The notes beneath the pieces were generated by a model. That model was given only the letters and a program-made list of their open reading frames with translations, was not told the DNA's origin and did not search any database. Both the position numbers and the translations under genes were made by a program. From Cristatella mucedo (Eukaryota > Bryozoa > Phylactolaemata > Cristatellidae), in NCBI GenBank assembly GCA_009760855.2, contig WPIO01000018.1, positions 1,208,501 to 1,272,500 of the forward strand: a stretch of 64,000 bases of DNA, read 5' to 3'. Shown piece by piece: positions 62,719 to 64,000 of the stretch (the stretch's first letter is position 1; every line of letters begins with the position of its first letter).

Positions 62719-63175
62719 TGAGCTTACTCTTTGACGGTGCGAGCTGTATAGCAATAGTAACAATAACTAAGAAGTCTTTTGCATGAGGCCCTAAGCGCAA
62801 AAATTCTTTACTCAAGAGCTTCGCAACTCTCAGCCACAGAAGTAGCTCCTAGAGTTACTCACGAGCGAGATAGCACGTGCTTAGACAAGCACGCCAAAGC
62901 AAGCTTACACACACGCGGAGCCGCCGGTTCGCAGGGACTCGGGTCGACGGGCCCGAACTCTCCAGTGGCCAGGTCAGAAAGTGTATGGCAACGCTCAGGG
63001 AACCGAGCAGCAGACTATCGCACGCCGCCAGGGAGACCGGCACTCATAAGCCGAGAGTCAGCAATGCGAAGAAGTCTAAGGTAACGAGCGCGCGCAGCTC
63101 AGTGCATACAGATTGGCCAGTGCGCCCGAACGGCGTCGCACGTGCGTGTGCTCATGCGGCGAGTGGGCGCCAGCC
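62719..63175. other. Inverted-repeat spacer, unannotated
   Basis: Arm similarity stops at GTGCGACTCC (62521-62530) and its inverse (63176-63185). Apart from the SINE, nothing in between is recognised. Confidence 0.5.
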
Positions 63176-64000
63176 GGAGTCGCACAGCGAGCCCGGAAAA
63201 GCCACTGAGTGGCCTTCGCGGCAGGGCGGCGGCGGCGGCAAAGGCTCGGTACTCGGAGGGGTAGAAGGAGCTTAAGCACACTTTAGCTGGAAAGCGACTG
63301 AGACCTCGGCGGCTTAGCCGGATTCGCGAAGCCGCGGCGGCGGCGGTGGCAGCGACGGCTTAATCGCGGATGCATTTTTTTCGAGCGCGCATTTTTAGAT
63401 CGCTGGCACCGACATGCGGATAATCCTGCGATGAATTGCGATCGAACGACGAGGAAGGGCGTCCCACTTCCAGCCACGAAGCCGTCGGCGTCGGTTCGGC
63501 GCACCGGAAGCGAAGGCGCCCGCCTCCTGCACGCAGCGTCGAAAGCGTCGCAGCGGCTGCGCAGCGAGCTTCTCCGCTCTAGGTTCTTATCGATCCGAGC
63601 GAGAGGTAGCGCTCGCTAGGCACGACAAGGAGGACCGCTCGTGCACCGCGTCGTAGCCTGCAGTTAAAGCACTCGTTCTTCACGGTTCGAGTCGTGCGGC
63701 AGATCTTTAGCTGCCCACACTGTAAGCGCTACGATAACAGCAAGTGATCTCCTGCCGCAATAAAAACGGGGCTTTTAAGTCAGCTACCATTTGTTTCGGT
63801 CGGCGCTCCGCCACCGGTATCGATGGGAAACGCCGGCGCAGCGAGACGCGCGTCCGCCGCGGACGTCAGCAACTCAACTTTGGACGTTTGCACGGAGCCG
63901 GCAACGCGGCCGAGCGTCACCGGCGGCCAAACTGTTTGGGCGGATAGGGAAGACGCTGCGCGCGTCCTCTGGCACGAGTCGCGACATCGTACACCAAATG
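63176..64000. repeat. Large GC-rich inverted repeat, right arm (runs to window edge)
   Basis: Mirror of 61694-62530, differing by scattered substitutions and small indels (for example GAGACCTCGGCGGCTTAGCC is kept on both). Similarity decays only in the last few bases before 64000, so the arm may end here or continue. Confidence 0.92.

Overview
This is animal nuclear DNA. Two multi-exon genes with GT-AG introns sit in abundant LINE, SINE and DNA-transposon remnants and long microsatellites. The fucosidase exons and L2/CR1-type LINEs point to a metazoan, probably an invertebrate. I cannot name the species. No bacterial-type operon, CRISPR array or rRNA is present.

The host genes are two tandem copies, both on the + strand, of a lysosomal/secreted alpha-L-fucosidase (GH29, FUCA-like). 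Copy 1 lacks its first coding exon, which must lie left of base 1. Its seven visible exons lie at 1588-19554. Copy 2 is complete: eight coding exons between 29283 and 44246, 469 codons, with a signal peptide and an in-frame join at every junction. All seven shared introns have the same position and phase, so one gene was duplicated whole. Copy 1 has an altered loop just after the catalytic WSDG. The two copies also share a 59-bp identical tract in exon 7, which looks like gene conversion. A CLEAR-like palindromic E-box lies 62 bp upstream of the copy 2 start codon.

The introns and intergenic DNA are filled by two L2/CR1-group LINE families. LINE-A has a (TACAT)n tail and one open 710-codon reverse-transcriptase ORF at 15520-17652. 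LINE-B has a conserved 3' hairpin followed by (ATT)n. A tRNA-derived SINE family (SINE-1) has borrowed the LINE-B type hairpin tail. A second tRNA-derived family (SINE-2) has its own tail. There is also a Tc1/mariner relic with TIRs, a candidate retroviral-type LTR, and several GA/GACA, TC, TG and TA microsatellites.

The right third (44.3-64 kb) has no recognised host gene. It holds a hAT transposon with 17-35 base TIRs and a perfect 8-bp target duplication, inserted in an old SINE/LINE tail and itself split by a SINE. It also holds degenerate ~168-bp satellite DNA in two opposed arrays (49.2-53.4 kb reversed, 57.8-60.9 kb forward). At the extreme right is a GC-rich inverted repeat with arms of about 830 bp that runs into the window edge. 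The satellite and the inverted repeat are the least explained structures here.
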